Below, piece by piece: positions 1 to 9,671 of a stretch of 64,000 nt of DNA. Source of the DNA: CAWBRT01 sp963814745 (GTDB taxonomy: Bacteria; Acidobacteriota; Terriglobia; Terriglobales; Acidobacteriaceae); assembly GCA_963814745.1 (NCBI GenBank), contig CAWFEA010000028.1, forward strand, positions 1 to 64,000, written 5' to 3'. Positions within the stretch are counted from its first letter, which is position 1, and each line of letters opens with the position of its first letter. Below the pieces are notes generated by a model, which saw nothing but the letters and a program-made list of their open reading frames with translations, did no database searches and was not told the DNA's origin. Both the position numbers and the translations under genes were made by a program.

Positions 1-905
1 GAGCCAAGCGGTTCGGTGATCTCGACCTTCATCGGGAATGCCTGCTCCGCATCCGCCGTCACCGCCCAGTGCTCGGGTCTGAGCCCCAGCACGGCGCCGG
101 TCGTACTCGCGCCGGCGTGCTGCGGCAATTCGAGCAGGCGCTGTCCCCAACGCCATTCGTTCCCGCTCCGATGCAACGGGATGAAATTCATGGTGGGCGT
201 GCCGATAAACCCGGCAACAAATCGGTTGGCCGGCCGGTTGTAGACCTCGGCTGGCGTGCCAACCTGCTGGATCATGCCCTGCTGCAGCACCACAATCCGG
301 TCGGCCATCGTCATGGCTTCGACTTGGTCGTGGGTGACGAACACCGTCGTCGTGCGCAGCTCGTGGAACAGCTTCTTGATCTCGCCGCGAACGTCAACGC
401 GCAGCTTGGCATCCAGGTTGGACAGCGGTTCGTCGAAGAGGAAGGCGCGGGGCTGGCGTACCATCGCCCGCCCCATCGCCACGCGCTGGCGCTGTCCGCC
501 GGAGAGTGCCTTCGGCCGGCGATCGAGATACGGTTCGATCTGCAACATCGCTGCGACCTGCGCGACGCGCCGGGCGATTTCCGCGGACGGCAACTTCTGG
601 TTCTCCAAGCCAAACGACAGGTTTTGCCGAACCGACATGTGCGGGTACAGGGCGTAGTCCTGGAACACCATGGCCACATTACGACGCGCCGGCGGCACAT
701 CATTGACGATGTCGTCGCCAATGCGCAGCGCGCCCGCGTCGATGCGTTCGAGGCCGGCGATCATCCGCAACAGGGTGGTCTTGCCGCAGCCGGAAGGGCC
801 CACGAAAACGAGGAACTCGCCGTCGCAAATCTGTAGAGAGAGTTCCGGCACCACCGTGACGTCGCCATAGCGTTTGACGACGCAGTCAAAAGTAATGGAT
901 GCCAT
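1..905 (-). CDS. Sugar ABC transporter ATP-binding protein (MalK/UgpC type), 3' end outside window
   Basis: ATPase of a carbohydrate (CUT1) importer; it hydrolyses ATP at the inner membrane to drive the two permeases encoded just upstream. The reading frame opens with ATG at 903-905 (MASITFDC...). It shows Walker A GPSGCGKT at about residues 36-43, the Q-loop in VFQDYALYPH, the signature LSGGQRQRVAMGRA, Walker B FLFDEPLSNLD and the H-loop VFVTHDQVEAM. The last visible part (FIGTPTMNFI, LRPEHW) is the start of the C-terminal regulatory OB-fold typical of MalK/UgpC/MsmX proteins. About 301 codons are present, so some 50-70 residues lie beyond the edge. It is the last visible gene of a substrate-binding protein-permease-permease-ATPase operon. 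The sugar cannot be told from sequence. Confidence 0.93.
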   Translation of the reverse strand, partial: MASITFDCVVKRYGDVTVVPELSLQICDGEFLVFVGPSGCGKTTLLRMIAGLERIDAGALRIGDDIVNDVPPARRNVAMVFQDYALYPHMSVRQNLSFGLENQKLPSAEIARRVAQVAAMLQIEPYLDRRPKALSGGQRQRVAMGRAMVRQPRAFLFDEPLSNLDAKLRVDVRGEIKKLFHELRTTTVFVTHDQVEAMTMADRIVVLQQGMIQQVGTPAEVYNRPANRFVAGFIGTPTMNFIPLHRSGNEWRWGQRLLELPQHAGASTTGAVLGLRPEHWAVTADAEQAFPMKVEITEPLG

Positions 906-946
906 AGTTGGTCCAATGACGATTACTATACTCCGCGTTCAAAGCA

Positions 947-1758
947 TCAGCCTTTAACGGCACCCAGCGACAGCCCGCTGACAAGGCGCCGCTGCACCAC
1001 AAAGGCCAGCAACAACGGCGGCAGCGTGATCAGGGTCGCCGCAGCCATCAGTGCGCCCCAGAAGGTCGCGCCTTCGCCGATGAAATTGAAGGCCGCCGCC
1101 ACCAGGGTCTTGCTGTCCGAGTTGGACAGCACCAGCGCGAACTGGAAATAATTCCACGAGTACACGAAAGCCAGGATCGACGCTACGGTTATGCCGGGCA
1201 TAACCAACGGCAACGCGATACGCACGAGGATTCGGACCGGCGTACAGCCATCTACCTGCGCCGCCTCGAAGATGCTGCGCGGAACACTGTCGTAGAACGG
1301 AAGCAGAACCCAGATCACGATCGGCATCGTGATCACGGCGTGCGTCAGGATCAGCGCCCAGGCGGAGCCGATGAGGTCGAGTTGGCTGAATAGCAGGTAC
1401 CACGGCAGCAGGAACAAGGTGCCCGGCGCCATGCGCGCCATCAGCGTCACCGTGGCCGGCCAGGTAATGCGCGACCAACTAACCGCAAAGGCCGCCGGCA
1501 CGCCGAGCAGCAAGCCGATCAGCGTCGAGCCCGTGGAGACCCAAAAGCTGTTCGAGCGCATAGCGCGCGAAAGGCGTTGTGCCGAACAACTGCCGGTAGT
1601 TGTCGAGCGTCGGCTGAGAAGAGCAGCTTCGGCGGGTATGCCGTGACCTCCGAGGAAGGCTTGAACGAAGACAACACCATCCACGCGACCGGCGCCAGCA
1701 CCACCAGCGCTACCATCGCAAGCTGCAAATGGCTCGAGGCGATCGACCCACTTCTCAC
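947..1758 (-). CDS. Sugar ABC transporter permease 2 (UgpE/MalG-like), interrupted by frameshifts
   Basis: Second membrane permease of the CUT1 sugar importer. The C-terminal two thirds are intact in one frame, with the EAA-loop (FEAAQVDGCTPVRILVRIALP) and several membrane helices, ending LSLGAVKG. The N-terminal part is spread over three frames: a helix (LQLAMVALVVLAPVAWMVL, then SSFKPSSEV) in one, QPTLDNYRQLFGTTPFARYA in the next, and NSFWVSTGSTLIG in the frame of the C-terminus. At least two indels between about 1540 and 1625 are therefore needed. I use GTG at 1756-1758 because it leads straight into the first helix; an ATG at 1760-1762 (MSEKWVDR) would need one more shift. Either a pseudogene or sequencing error; the conserved motifs favour error. 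Confidence 0.8.
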
Positions 1759-2658
1759 TCATTTCCCTCCAGTAGACGAAGTGCCGCCTTGCCCGCATCA
1801 TGGTGAGCACCGCCCCGAGCACGATGGCGGTAAGCGTCACCATGATCGCCGCTGCATAGCCGAGATCGAAGAACTCGAAGCCCTGGCGAAAGCCGTAGAT
1901 GTTGAGCGTGTGCGAGCGTCGCCGGGCCCGCCCTGGGTGGTGATGTAGATGATGTCGAAGAAGCGCAGCAGATCGACGCTGCGCAGGATCGCCGCCGTGA
2001 CCAGCGTGGGTGCGAGCAGCGGCAGCGTAATGCGCCAGAATGTCCGCCAGCGCTGAGCGCCATCGATCTGCGCCGCCTCGAACACATTGGGCGGCAATGA
2101 CTGTAGCCCTCCGAGCACAATCAGCGCGACGTACGGCGTCCACTGCCATGTATCAATCAGCGCCACCGTCGGAATTACCCACTGCGGCGAGGCGAGCCAA
2201 AGCGACGGCGGCAACCCGAGTTTTTCCAGAAGAAAGTTGGCAGCCCCGATCGAGGGGTCGAGGATCACCAACCACATCATGCCCACGACCACCGGAGGCA
2301 TGACGAAGGGCGAGATCAACAGGGAGCGCAGCGCGCCCGGCAGCCGCTTGGCGCGGTACAGCAGCAGCGCGATCCAGGTGCCCGCGCCGAGCTGCAGGAC
2401 AAGGGAGACCGCGAACAGGACAAACGTGACGCGCACACTTTGCCAGAACACCGGATCGGAGGTCACCAGGGCGGCATAATTGGCGCCGCCGATGAAGCGG
2501 GTTGGCGAGCCGATCGCCACATCGTGCAGTGAGAGCCAGAGCGTGTAGGCGAACGGGAAGGCTATCATCACCACCGTAAAAATCACCGCGGGCGCCGTGA
2601 GCGCACGAAGCTGGCGCCCACTGCCGATAGCGGTGGAATGGGCTGCTGCTGCTGCCAC
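1755..2658 (-). CDS. Sugar ABC transporter permease 1 (UgpA/MalF-like), frameshifted near the 3' end
   Basis: First membrane permease of the CUT1 importer, about 300 residues. The first 245 residues are in one frame with the expected hydrophobic helices, beginning after a short Ala-rich N-terminus, and carry the EAA-loop (FEAAQIDGAQRWRTFWRITLP). After TQGGPGDA, near position 1920, the frame shifts; the adjacent frame continues HTLNIYGFRQGFEFFDLGYAAAI and a final helix, as in other UgpA proteins. The end is uncertain: the visible stop is TGA at 1755-1757, overlapping the start of permease 2, but a further shift is needed to reach it. It starts 7 bases after the substrate-binding gene ends, so the two are co-transcribed. 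Confidence 0.82.
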
Positions 2659-2664
2659 CTTACC

Positions 2665-3948
2665 TCACTCCTTGGCCATCAGATCGGCAAGCGCCTTGTT
2701 GGCGTCGGCGCAGGCTTGCGGAACCGTCTTTTGCCCGAGCATCACCTCGTTGACCATGCCGCCGATGACGTCGCGGGAAGCTACGTTGGCAGTGATCGGC
2801 ACGCCGACCTCCCCAGAGCCGGTCTTGGCCGCCTGCTGGATGGCGCTCATCCACTCGCGACGAACCGGCTCGGCGTCGATCCACTTCTTAAAGGCAGGAT
2901 CGTTCGCCAGTTTGGCGCGCGGCGGTGCGATGTCTTCCAATGCAAGCTTGGCCTGCATCGCAGGCGAGGTAGCCCATTGCACGAAATACCAGGCCGCTTC
3001 GGACCTCTTCGAATGCGCCGATACCGACAGCCCCCAGCCGATCAGCACCGGTTGGTTACGCACAGCAGGAGGCAGCAGCGCGACGCCAGTTTCCTTCAGC
3101 CATGTTCCGCCTTCCACCACCCTACGCAGTTCGTTGCTGGCATCGAAAGCCATTACCGCTTTGCCTTCGTGGTAGAGCGAGGTGTTCTGATAGAAGTTGT
3201 TGTTGATCGAGCCCGGCGGGCCGTAATCCTTCAGCAGGCGCGCGTAAAGCGCCGTCGCCTCCTGCGCTTGCTGGCTGCATAGCGCGGGTTTGCGGTTCTT
3301 GTCCAGGTAGTCGCCGCCAAGATTGTGGAGGAACCCGGCATAAGTGTAGGGCAGTGCGGACTTCAAGCCGCGGGTTGTCCACGGCACCATCGATGGGTTG
3401 CAGGCCTTCAGTTTGGCAGCCATCGCCGGCAGGTCCGTCAGCGGGCGGGCAGCGTAACGTCGCACTTCTTGAATACATCCTTGCGGTAGAAGATTACCGG
3501 CGCCTCAATATTCAAAGGGATGCCCGTCAGCTTGCCGTTGTGCATAAGAGGGGTGAGCAAGCCGGGAGCGAAGTCGGCGAAGCCGTAATCCTCGGCGGCC
3601 GCATTCTTGACGAATGGAGTCAGGTCAGCGTACCAGCCGGCCTTGGCGAACTGTTCGCCTTCGCGCGAGGGCAGCGACATGAATACGTCAATCTCGGAAC
3701 TCTTGGCGTTCATGACCGTGACCAGGCGCTGGCGCATCTGCTGCTCCTGGTAAGTGTCGAATTTCAGCGTGATGCCGGTCAGCGCCTCGAACTCGCCCTT
3801 GTGCTTGAGTACCGCGTTCGCCCAGGGATGGTTCGACGACAGGAATGTTACCGTTTCGCCCTGGTGCTTCTTCCAGTCGAACTGCTGGCGCGAAGGCGCC
3901 GTGTCCGAAAAGGGTGGCGAGAACGAGCACAGCAATCGTTCGTCTCAT
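2665..3948 (-). CDS. Sugar ABC transporter substrate-binding protein (UgpB/MalE-like), two frameshifts
   Basis: Periplasmic solute-binding protein (SBP family 1) that delivers a sugar to the two permeases. ATG at 3946-3948 follows a strong ribosome-binding site (AAGGAGG). The first residues, MRRTIAVLVLATLFGHGAFA, are a signal peptide. The mature part continues in another frame as QQFDWKKHQGETVTFLSSNH; one base fewer in the GG at 3887-3888 would join them. A second break near 3445-3455 (VTLPA to PLTDLPAMAAKL) is repaired by one extra C in a CCC run. The restored length, about 427 residues, is normal for the family. First gene of the operon. The substrate is unknown. Confidence 0.85.
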
Positions 3949-4156
3949 CTCTGGTCCTCCTTAAATTGGCATTCATCGCAGAATGCGGTATTGTTCCGCT
4001 CTTGAACAGTCCGTTAAGCGAACTGACTCCAAGGTAAAAAAGGCACCAATGCCGACCAGACGCTTGCGGTATAAGAGCCTGCCAGATATCTCATAAGTCA
4101 CGACTATCTGTCAATAAGTTCTTTGAAATACAGCTTGGCAGCGGCATAATTCCCTT

Positions 4157-5104
4157 ATGTCAACAGCGAAAGTTGAAGTCCTTGTCACCGCTCCACTCTT
4201 GCCCAGCCTAATGGCTGCGGTCGAACGGGAGTTCACGGTTCATAAACTGTGGCTTGCTCAGGATCGCAATGCCTACTTGCGGGAGCATGGGGCATCGATT
4301 CGAGGAGCCGTTACCACCGCCATCATTGGAGCCGACGCCGCTCTGATGCAGGCGCTGCCAAGGCTTGAGATCATTTCGGGATTCGGCGTCGGATACGAGA
4401 CAATCGATATCGAGGCCGCGCGTCACCGTGGGCTCATTGTTACCAACACCCCCGGTGTCCTGACCGACTGCGTTGCCGATACCGCACTGGCGCTCTTACT
4501 GGCGGTGACTCGGCGGATTTGTGAAGCCGATCGCTATGTGCGAGCCGGCAAGTGGCTGCAAGGCAGGTTCCCCCTCAGTACCAAGGTGGGCGGCAAGAAT
4601 TGTTGCATTGCTGGCTTGGGAAACGTTGGTCAGGCCATTGCCGTCCGTGCGCTGGCTTTCGGCATGAAAATCGGCTATTACGATCCCTATCCAAAGCCGA
4701 ACCTCGATTACCGTCTTTATGAAAGTCTGGAAGCCATGGCCAGAGATGCCGATTTCCTGATGCTGGCATTACCAGGGGGCAAGGAAACTTATCGCATCAT
4801 CGGTGCCCGCATCCTGGCTGCGCTGGGGCCAAAGGGAATTCTGATTAACGTCGCAAGAGGATCAGTTGTGGATCAGGAGGCATTGGTTAAGGCGCTCACC
4901 GCGGGAGAAATCGCCGGCGCCGGCCTCGATGTATTCGACAATGAGCCTCAAGTACCGGCGGAACTGGTGGAGATGGAAAACGTAGTCTTGACCCCACATC
5001 TGGCGAGTGGCACGCATGAAACACGGGAAGCAATGGGCCAGCTCACGTTCGCCAATCTACACGCCCATTTCGCAGGCAGCCCGGTACTTACGCGTGTCGT
5101 TTAG
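4157..5104 (+). CDS. D-isomer-specific 2-hydroxyacid dehydrogenase (glyoxylate/hydroxypyruvate reductase-like)
   Basis: Cytoplasmic NAD(P)-dependent oxidoreductase that interconverts 2-oxoacids and D-2-hydroxyacids. All family hallmarks are present in 315 residues: the Rossmann motif GLGNVG at 153-158, the substrate-binding Arg in ARGSVVD (about 234), the Glu in DNEP (about 263) and the catalytic His in LTPHLASGT (about 281). The divergent arrangement with the sugar transporter (209 bases between starts) suggests a shared regulatory region. Exact substrate is uncertain; glyoxylate, hydroxypyruvate and longer 2-oxoacids are all possible. The start ATG has only a weak ribosome-binding site. Confidence 0.9.
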   Translation: MSTAKVEVLVTAPLLPSLMAAVEREFTVHKLWLAQDRNAYLREHGASIRGAVTTAIIGADAALMQALPRLEIISGFGVGYETIDIEAARHRGLIVTNTPGVLTDCVADTALALLLAVTRRICEADRYVRAGKWLQGRFPLSTKVGGKNCCIAGLGNVGQAIAVRALAFGMKIGYYDPYPKPNLDYRLYESLEAMARDADFLMLALPGGKETYRIIGARILAALGPKGILINVARGSVVDQEALVKALTAGEIAGAGLDVFDNEPQVPAELVEMENVVLTPHLASGTHETREAMGQLTFANLHAHFAGSPVLTRVV

Positions 5105-5462
5105 GTTCTGCATTCTCTACCTCGGCTGCAAGCAACGTTTCCGGGAGGCGGTAAACGACCGAATCGGCATTGAGCCCAGCCCGTGATCGGACTCCCCGGG
5201 CCGTTTCATCGCCCGCGGAGATGCAACACCAATCCTCAGGGATGGGCGCCAGATGAACGCCTTGCCGACTTTCCCAACAAGTGATCTCCTCAAAGTGGTT
5301 TAACTCACTCCGGTGACTCAGTCCGCCAATTTGTCGGGTGCCGCCAACCAGTGGCACTGCAGCTAAGAAAGTTCCCAATATCACGAACACAAGTGGCGTA
5401 TAATGCTGCCGTTTTCAATTTCAAAAGGAAAAGTCCGGCTCATACCCGATCGCATAGGAGCC
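5105..5462. other. Intergenic region upstream of gamma-glutamyltransferase
   Basis: No convincing gene. A 100-codon open frame on the minus strand across this gap has no family resemblance and overlaps the dehydrogenase end. The right end carries a TATAAT hexamer, listed separately. Confidence 0.5.
5399..5404 (+). promoter_or_regulatory. Possible -10 element for gamma-glutamyltransferase
   Basis: An exact TATAAT lies 58 bases before the ATG at 5463. No good -35 hexamer is visible at the right distance, so this is only a candidate promoter. Confidence 0.3.
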
Positions 5463-7236
5463 ATGAACATGAACATAGCCCGGAGCCTACTTTGCGCGCT
5501 GGCGCTGATAACCATCGGGTTTTCGACGCTGGTGCAGGCCGCCTCTCAACCTGCGGTTGAAGCGCAGCACGGCATGGTGGTGTCGTCCCAACATTACGCC
5601 TCGGCGGTGGGCGCACGTATCCTGCAGGAGGGCGGCAACGCCGTCGATGCCGCGGTCGCGGTCGGATACGCTCTCGCGGTAGTGAATCCTTGCTGCGGGA
5701 ACATCGGGGGTGGCGGCTTTATGACAATCCACCTCGCCGATGGACGAGACATTTTTCTCAATTTCCGCGAGATGGCGCCTGCAGCCGCAACGGAGCGCAT
5801 GTACCTTGATGCACAAGGAAATCCCATCAAGGATCTCAGTCTGTATGGGTATCTGGCGGCCGGCGTTCCGGGCACGGTCATGGGACTCGATCGTGCTTTG
5901 TCCGAATACGGCAGGCTGTCACGCGCCAAGGTAATGGCTCCCGCCATCAAGCTGGCGCGTGATGGATTCATTTTGAATCGCGCCGATACCGATATTCTTG
6001 ATACCAAGGTCGATCGACTCAGAAAGGATCCCGCTGCTGCGAAGATTTTCCTTCGGTCCGACGGCAAACCATTCCAGCCAGGGGACCGGCTCATACAGAA
6101 GGATCTGGCGCACACACTGGAGTTGATCGCCAAACAGGGCCCGGACGGTTTCTACAAAGGGCCAATCCCCACGGCGGTGGAACAGGCAAGCAAGGCGAAT
6201 GGCGGTATCCTAACCGCTAAGGATTTCGCCAACTACACCGTGACCGAAGGTCCGCCCCTGACTTGTAGCTACCGAGGCTACGTCCTGATTTCTTCGCCTC
6301 CCCCGAGTTCGGGTGGGACTACGATTTGCGAGATCTTCAATATTCTTCGAGGGTTACGACTTGAAAACCATCGGGTTTCGCTCAGCCCAATCGGTTCACC
6401 TGATGGTGGAAGCCATGCGCCATGCCTTTATGGATCGCAACACGTATTTGGGCGACCCGGCATTCGTAAAGAACCCGCTGGACCGGTTGTTGTCGAAGGA
6501 TTATGCAGCCGCCATCCGCACCAAGATAGATCCGGAGAAAGCAATACCGTCGAAAGCGGTTCAGCCGGGCATCGAGCCACATGAGAAGCCCGAAACCACG
6601 CATTATTCTGTGGTTGACACCGCGGGAAATGCGGTTTCCGTCACCTACACCATCAACGATTCGTTCGGCGCCACCGTAGTTGCGCCCAGTACTGGTTTTT
6701 TGCTCAACAACGAGATGGACGACTTCACGGTGAAGCCAGGTGTGCCCAACCTTTTCGGACTGGTTCAGGGCAAAGCCAACGCCATAGCGCCCGGCAAGAG
6801 GCCGCTCTCCTCCATGTCCCCAACTCTGGTTACCCGGGACGGCAAGATCTTCCTCGTGGTCGGCAGCCCTGGTGGTTCGCGAATCATTACCATCACCCTC
6901 GAAACCATTATGAACATCGTCGATTATGGCATGGCACCGCAGGAGGCGGTGGATGCACCTCGCATTCATCATCAATGGCTTCCTGATGAAGTGTTCTATG
7001 AACCTTACGGCCTCTCGCCGGACACCGTGAAAATTCTGCAAGGTATGGGTTACAAGTTGACCGAGCAGGTGCCCTGGGGCGCGGCGGAACTCATCGAGAT
7101 GGGCGCAGTTGGAGCCTCAGTGCAAGAGACCCGCTCGTTGGGTGCTGGCGCTGGCGTTTCGGGCCGGGTGCGCCCCGGCTTTATCTATGGTGCAAATGAT
7201 GATCGCCGGCCGGCAGGAGCAGCAGTGGGATATTGA
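5463..7236 (+). CDS. ggt: Gamma-glutamyltransferase (GGT), one frameshift
   Basis: Periplasmic Ntn hydrolase that transfers or hydrolyses the gamma-glutamyl group of glutathione and related peptides. ATG at 5463 follows an AGGAG site; the first 27 residues (MNMNIARSLLCALALITI...) are a signal peptide. The large-subunit part includes NPCCGNIGGGGFM and DLSLYGYLAAGVPGT. The frame breaks at about 6348 (IFNIL then EGYDLKTIG); removing one C there restores the GGT sequence EGYDL. The autocleavage and nucleophile Thr is the first residue of TTHYSVVD, codon at 6595-6597. LNNEMDDF, KRPLSSMSPT and GSPGGSRI of the small subunit follow. Restored length is about 590 residues, normal for the family. It would feed amino acids or cysteinylglycine to importers. 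Confidence 0.93.
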
Positions 7237-7395
7237 TTGGTGTCCGCGCCGTCTTATTATTGCGATCCACGGTGATGTCTTTTTCTCGCCGCTGAATTCA
7301 CGTCTTTGTGAAGCCCACTTTTCCAACGCGTGGCAGAGCTGCGCGCTTATGTGGGACTCCAACACGTACTCCCAGGGCTTCTGTAGAAGAACGCT

Positions 7396-8148
7396 CTACC
7401 CGGGAGGGGCAGCGCAGCGGAAGCCGACTACTCTTATCGCTCTGGCCGGGTGCGCGATGCCCCGGTGAAATGTCCGGGCGTCCTCAGCGGGGTGATTCCA
7501 GGACCCACCGCGGACTACCTTGTACTTTTTTCCAAAGAGGTCGGAGCGAAACGTGCTGCCGAGGTAGGGCTCATACCAGTCATCGACCCACTCCCATACA
7601 TTGCCCGCCATATCCAGCACGCCGTAGGGACTTGCTCCCGATGGAAAGCTCCCCACACGAGTCGTTCCCCCGAACCGGTTGTCGGCATTCAGCCGATCCC
7701 GCAGCAACACGGTGCCCCAGGGGAAGCTCCGCCCATCGTCCCCGCGGGCGGCTTTCTCCCACTCTGCCTCTGTTGGCAATCGCTTGCCCCGCCAACTGCA
7801 ATAGCCCCGGGCGTTGTACCAGGTCACGAAGACCACAGGGTGATCCGCAAACTCGGGATCGGCGTAGCGGCGCAGCTCTGCCGGCTCGGAACACGCACCG
7901 GCTACTACGCACTGACGATACTCGGCGTTGGTGACTTCGCAAAGGTCTATCCGGTAGGCCTGAAGGTAGACGTCGTGTTGTGGTCCTTCATCGTCAGGAT
8001 ACGGTCCGCTGAGCCCCATCAAAAACGTGCCAGCAGGGATGAGGACCGTCTCGCCGCAACTCTGGCTGGTCGTGCCGCGGACCAACGATGTGAGGGCGAG
8101 GAGGATCAGAATCACGCTCGGCGCGATCCGTATTCTTGAACGATCCAT
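7396..8148 (-). CDS. Secreted SUMF1/FGE-sulfatase-domain protein
   Basis: A 250-residue protein with an N-terminal signal peptide (IAPSVILILLALTSLVRG) and one formylglycine-generating-enzyme-like domain. Family motifs seen are PAGTFLMG, EVTNAEYRQCV, PVVFVTWYNARGYCSW, KRLPTEAEWEKAARG, VWEWVDDWY and VVRGGSW, ending GFRCA. In true FGE this fold oxidises a sulfatase cysteine using two active-site cysteines; here the usual C-terminal cysteine pair is not evident, so a generic role in ligand binding or modification in the periplasm is as likely. It lies 39 bases downstream of livF on the same strand and may be the last gene of that operon. No sulfatase gene is nearby. Confidence 0.85.
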   Translation of the reverse strand: MDRSRIRIAPSVILILLALTSLVRGTTSQSCGETVLIPAGTFLMGLSGPYPDDEGPQHDVYLQAYRIDLCEVTNAEYRQCVVAGACSEPAELRRYADPEFADHPVVFVTWYNARGYCSWRGKRLPTEAEWEKAARGDDGRSFPWGTVLLRDRLNADNRFGGTTRVGSFPSGASPYGVLDMAGNVWEWVDDWYEPYLGSTFRSDLFGKKYKVVRGGSWNHPAEDARTFHRGIAHPARAIRVVGFRCAAPPG

Positions 8149-8187
8149 GGCAGCCTTTGCGGTTCATGGGGGTATCTTGGAAATTGC

Positions 8188-8901
8188 TCAGCCACCCAGA
8201 TAGGCTTTCTTCACATCGGGACTTGTCAGCAGGTCCTCCGACCTTCCCTGGAGCACCAGAGTGCCGTTCTCCAACACATAGCCACGCTGGGCAAATTGGA
8301 GCGCCATTCGGGCATTCTGCTCGACGAGCAAGATGGCGGTTCCTTCCAGGTTGATCTCTCTGAGCGCCTTAAACATGGTCATCATCAAAACAGGGGCCAG
8401 TCCCATGGAGGGTTCATCGAGGAGCATCATCCTCCTGCCGCTCATCAGCGCCCGCCCGACCGCCAGCATTTGTTGCTCCCCGCCACTCAAGGTCTCCGCC
8501 TTCTGCGCCTTGCGTTCAGCCAGGCGCGGGAATAGGGCGAATACTCGACCAAAGTCTTGCTCGATGGCTTTGCCATCTTTGCGTGCAAAAGTCGCGAATT
8601 TCAAGTTCTCCATGACGGTGAGGTTACCGAAGAGACGCCTCCCTTCAGGGACATGCGAGATACCCAACTCGCTGACTACCCTTTCTGCGGGGTACTTGAG
8701 CAGATCTTTCTCCATGTAGGTCATCTTGCTTCCCCGCTCCGCGGGGATCATGCGGGAGATCGCGCGCAGCGTCGTGCTCTTCCCCGCGCCATTGGCCCCA
8801 ATGATGCACACAATCTCCCCTTCAGCCACCTGGAAGCTTATGCCATGCAGGGCCTTGATGGCGCCGTAGGAGACCTGGAGGTTTTCCACTGATAGCAGCA
8901 T
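8188..8901 (-). CDS. livF: Branched-chain amino acid ABC transporter ATP-binding protein LivF (cluster 1)
   Basis: One of two cytoplasmic ATPases of a HAAT-family importer. It has 237 residues, with Walker A GANGAGKS near residue 35, the LivF-type HVPEGRRLFGNLTVMENL segment, signature LSGGEQQMLAVGRAL, Walker B MMLLDEPSMGLAP and the H-loop LLVEQNARMAL. Its ATG shares a base with the TGA stop of livG (TGATG), and GGAGGTGG lies just upstream, so translation is coupled. This is the last transport gene of livKHMGF cluster 1. Confidence 0.95.
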   Translation of the reverse strand: MLLSVENLQVSYGAIKALHGISFQVAEGEIVCIIGANGAGKSTTLRAISRMIPAERGSKMTYMEKDLLKYPAERVVSELGISHVPEGRRLFGNLTVMENLKFATFARKDGKAIEQDFGRVFALFPRLAERKAQKAETLSGGEQQMLAVGRALMSGRRMMLLDEPSMGLAPVLMMTMFKALREINLEGTAILLVEQNARMALQFAQRGYVLENGTLVLQGRSEDLLTSPDVKKAYLGG

Positions 8902-9671
8902 CAGACAACCACCTCCTTCCCCAAATAGGCATCGATCACTTTCGGGTTGTTCCGGATTTCCTCCGGCGTGCCCTCCGCGATGACCTCCCCGAAGTCAAGG
9001 GTTTGAATTATCTCGCACAGTTCCATGACCACCTTCATCCTGTGCTCAATGAGAAAAATTGCCAAACCCAACCGGTCCCGAATTTGCCGGATAATTTGCA
9101 CCATCTCCCTCAACTCTTCAGGGTTCATTCCTGCCGTCGGCTCATCCAAGAGCAGGAGCTTCGGGTTTGCCGCCAGCGCTCTGGCCATCTCCACCTTTCG
9201 CTGCACCCCGTACGGGAGATTCGTCACAACCTCGTTGGTGAACCGGCCAATGCCCATCATTTCCAGGAGGCGCGTGGCTATCGCTTCGGTCTCCGCTTCC
9301 TCCCGGACGCGCTTGGAGGTGCCAAAGAAGGCGCCTAACAAACCGTAGGAGAGCTGCGAGTAGCGCGCCAATTTGACATGCTCGATGGCGGTCATGTGCC
9401 TCCACAACCGGAGGTTCTGAAACGTCCTCGCAATGCCCTTGGCGGCAATTTGGTGGGGCTGAAGTCCAACCACGCTCTTGCCATCAAGGGTTATCGTTCC
9501 TGCAGTGGGCTGATGAATTCCCGTAAGCAGGTTGAATACCGTGGTCTTGCCAGCCCCATTTGGACCGATCAGTCCTCTGATCTGGCCCGGCTCGATCACC
9601 ACGCTGAAGTCGTGCACGGCTCGTAGACCGCCAAAGTAGACGGTGAGGTTATGAACTTGCAGCAGTGCCAC
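8901..9671 (-). CDS. livG: Branched-chain amino acid ABC transporter ATP-binding protein LivG (cluster 1)
   Basis: Second ATPase of the HAAT importer, 256 residues, starting with GTG at 9669-9671 after GAGAGG. Motifs are Walker A GPNGAGKT, the Q-loop region GIARTFQNLRLWRHMT, the signature replaced by LPYGVQRKVEMARAL (a common LivG variant), Walker B LLLLDEPTAGMNPEE and the H-loop FLIEHRMKVVM. The LivG-specific insertion between Q-loop and signature is present. The gene overlaps the end of livM by 23 bases and touches livF, so the four membrane and ATPase genes form one transcript. Confidence 0.95.
   Translation of the reverse strand: MALLQVHNLTVYFGGLRAVHDFSVVIEPGQIRGLIGPNGAGKTTVFNLLTGIHQPTAGTITLDGKSVVGLQPHQIAAKGIARTFQNLRLWRHMTAIEHVKLARYSQLSYGLLGAFFGTSKRVREEAETEAIATRLLEMMGIGRFTNEVVTNLPYGVQRKVEMARALAANPKLLLLDEPTAGMNPEELREMVQIIRQIRDRLGLAIFLIEHRMKVVMELCEIIQTLDFGEVIAEGTPEEIRNNPKVIDAYLGKEVVV

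Noticed and set aside
4007..4025. Imperfect 19-bp palindrome (CAGT...ACTG) between the sugar operon and the hydroxyacid dehydrogenase
   Set aside because: Only about two thirds of positions are symmetric; it could be an operator but is not better than chance by eye.
5088..5390. 100-codon open frame on the minus strand
   Set aside because: Overlaps the end of the dehydrogenase and has no start signal, family motif or protein-like composition.
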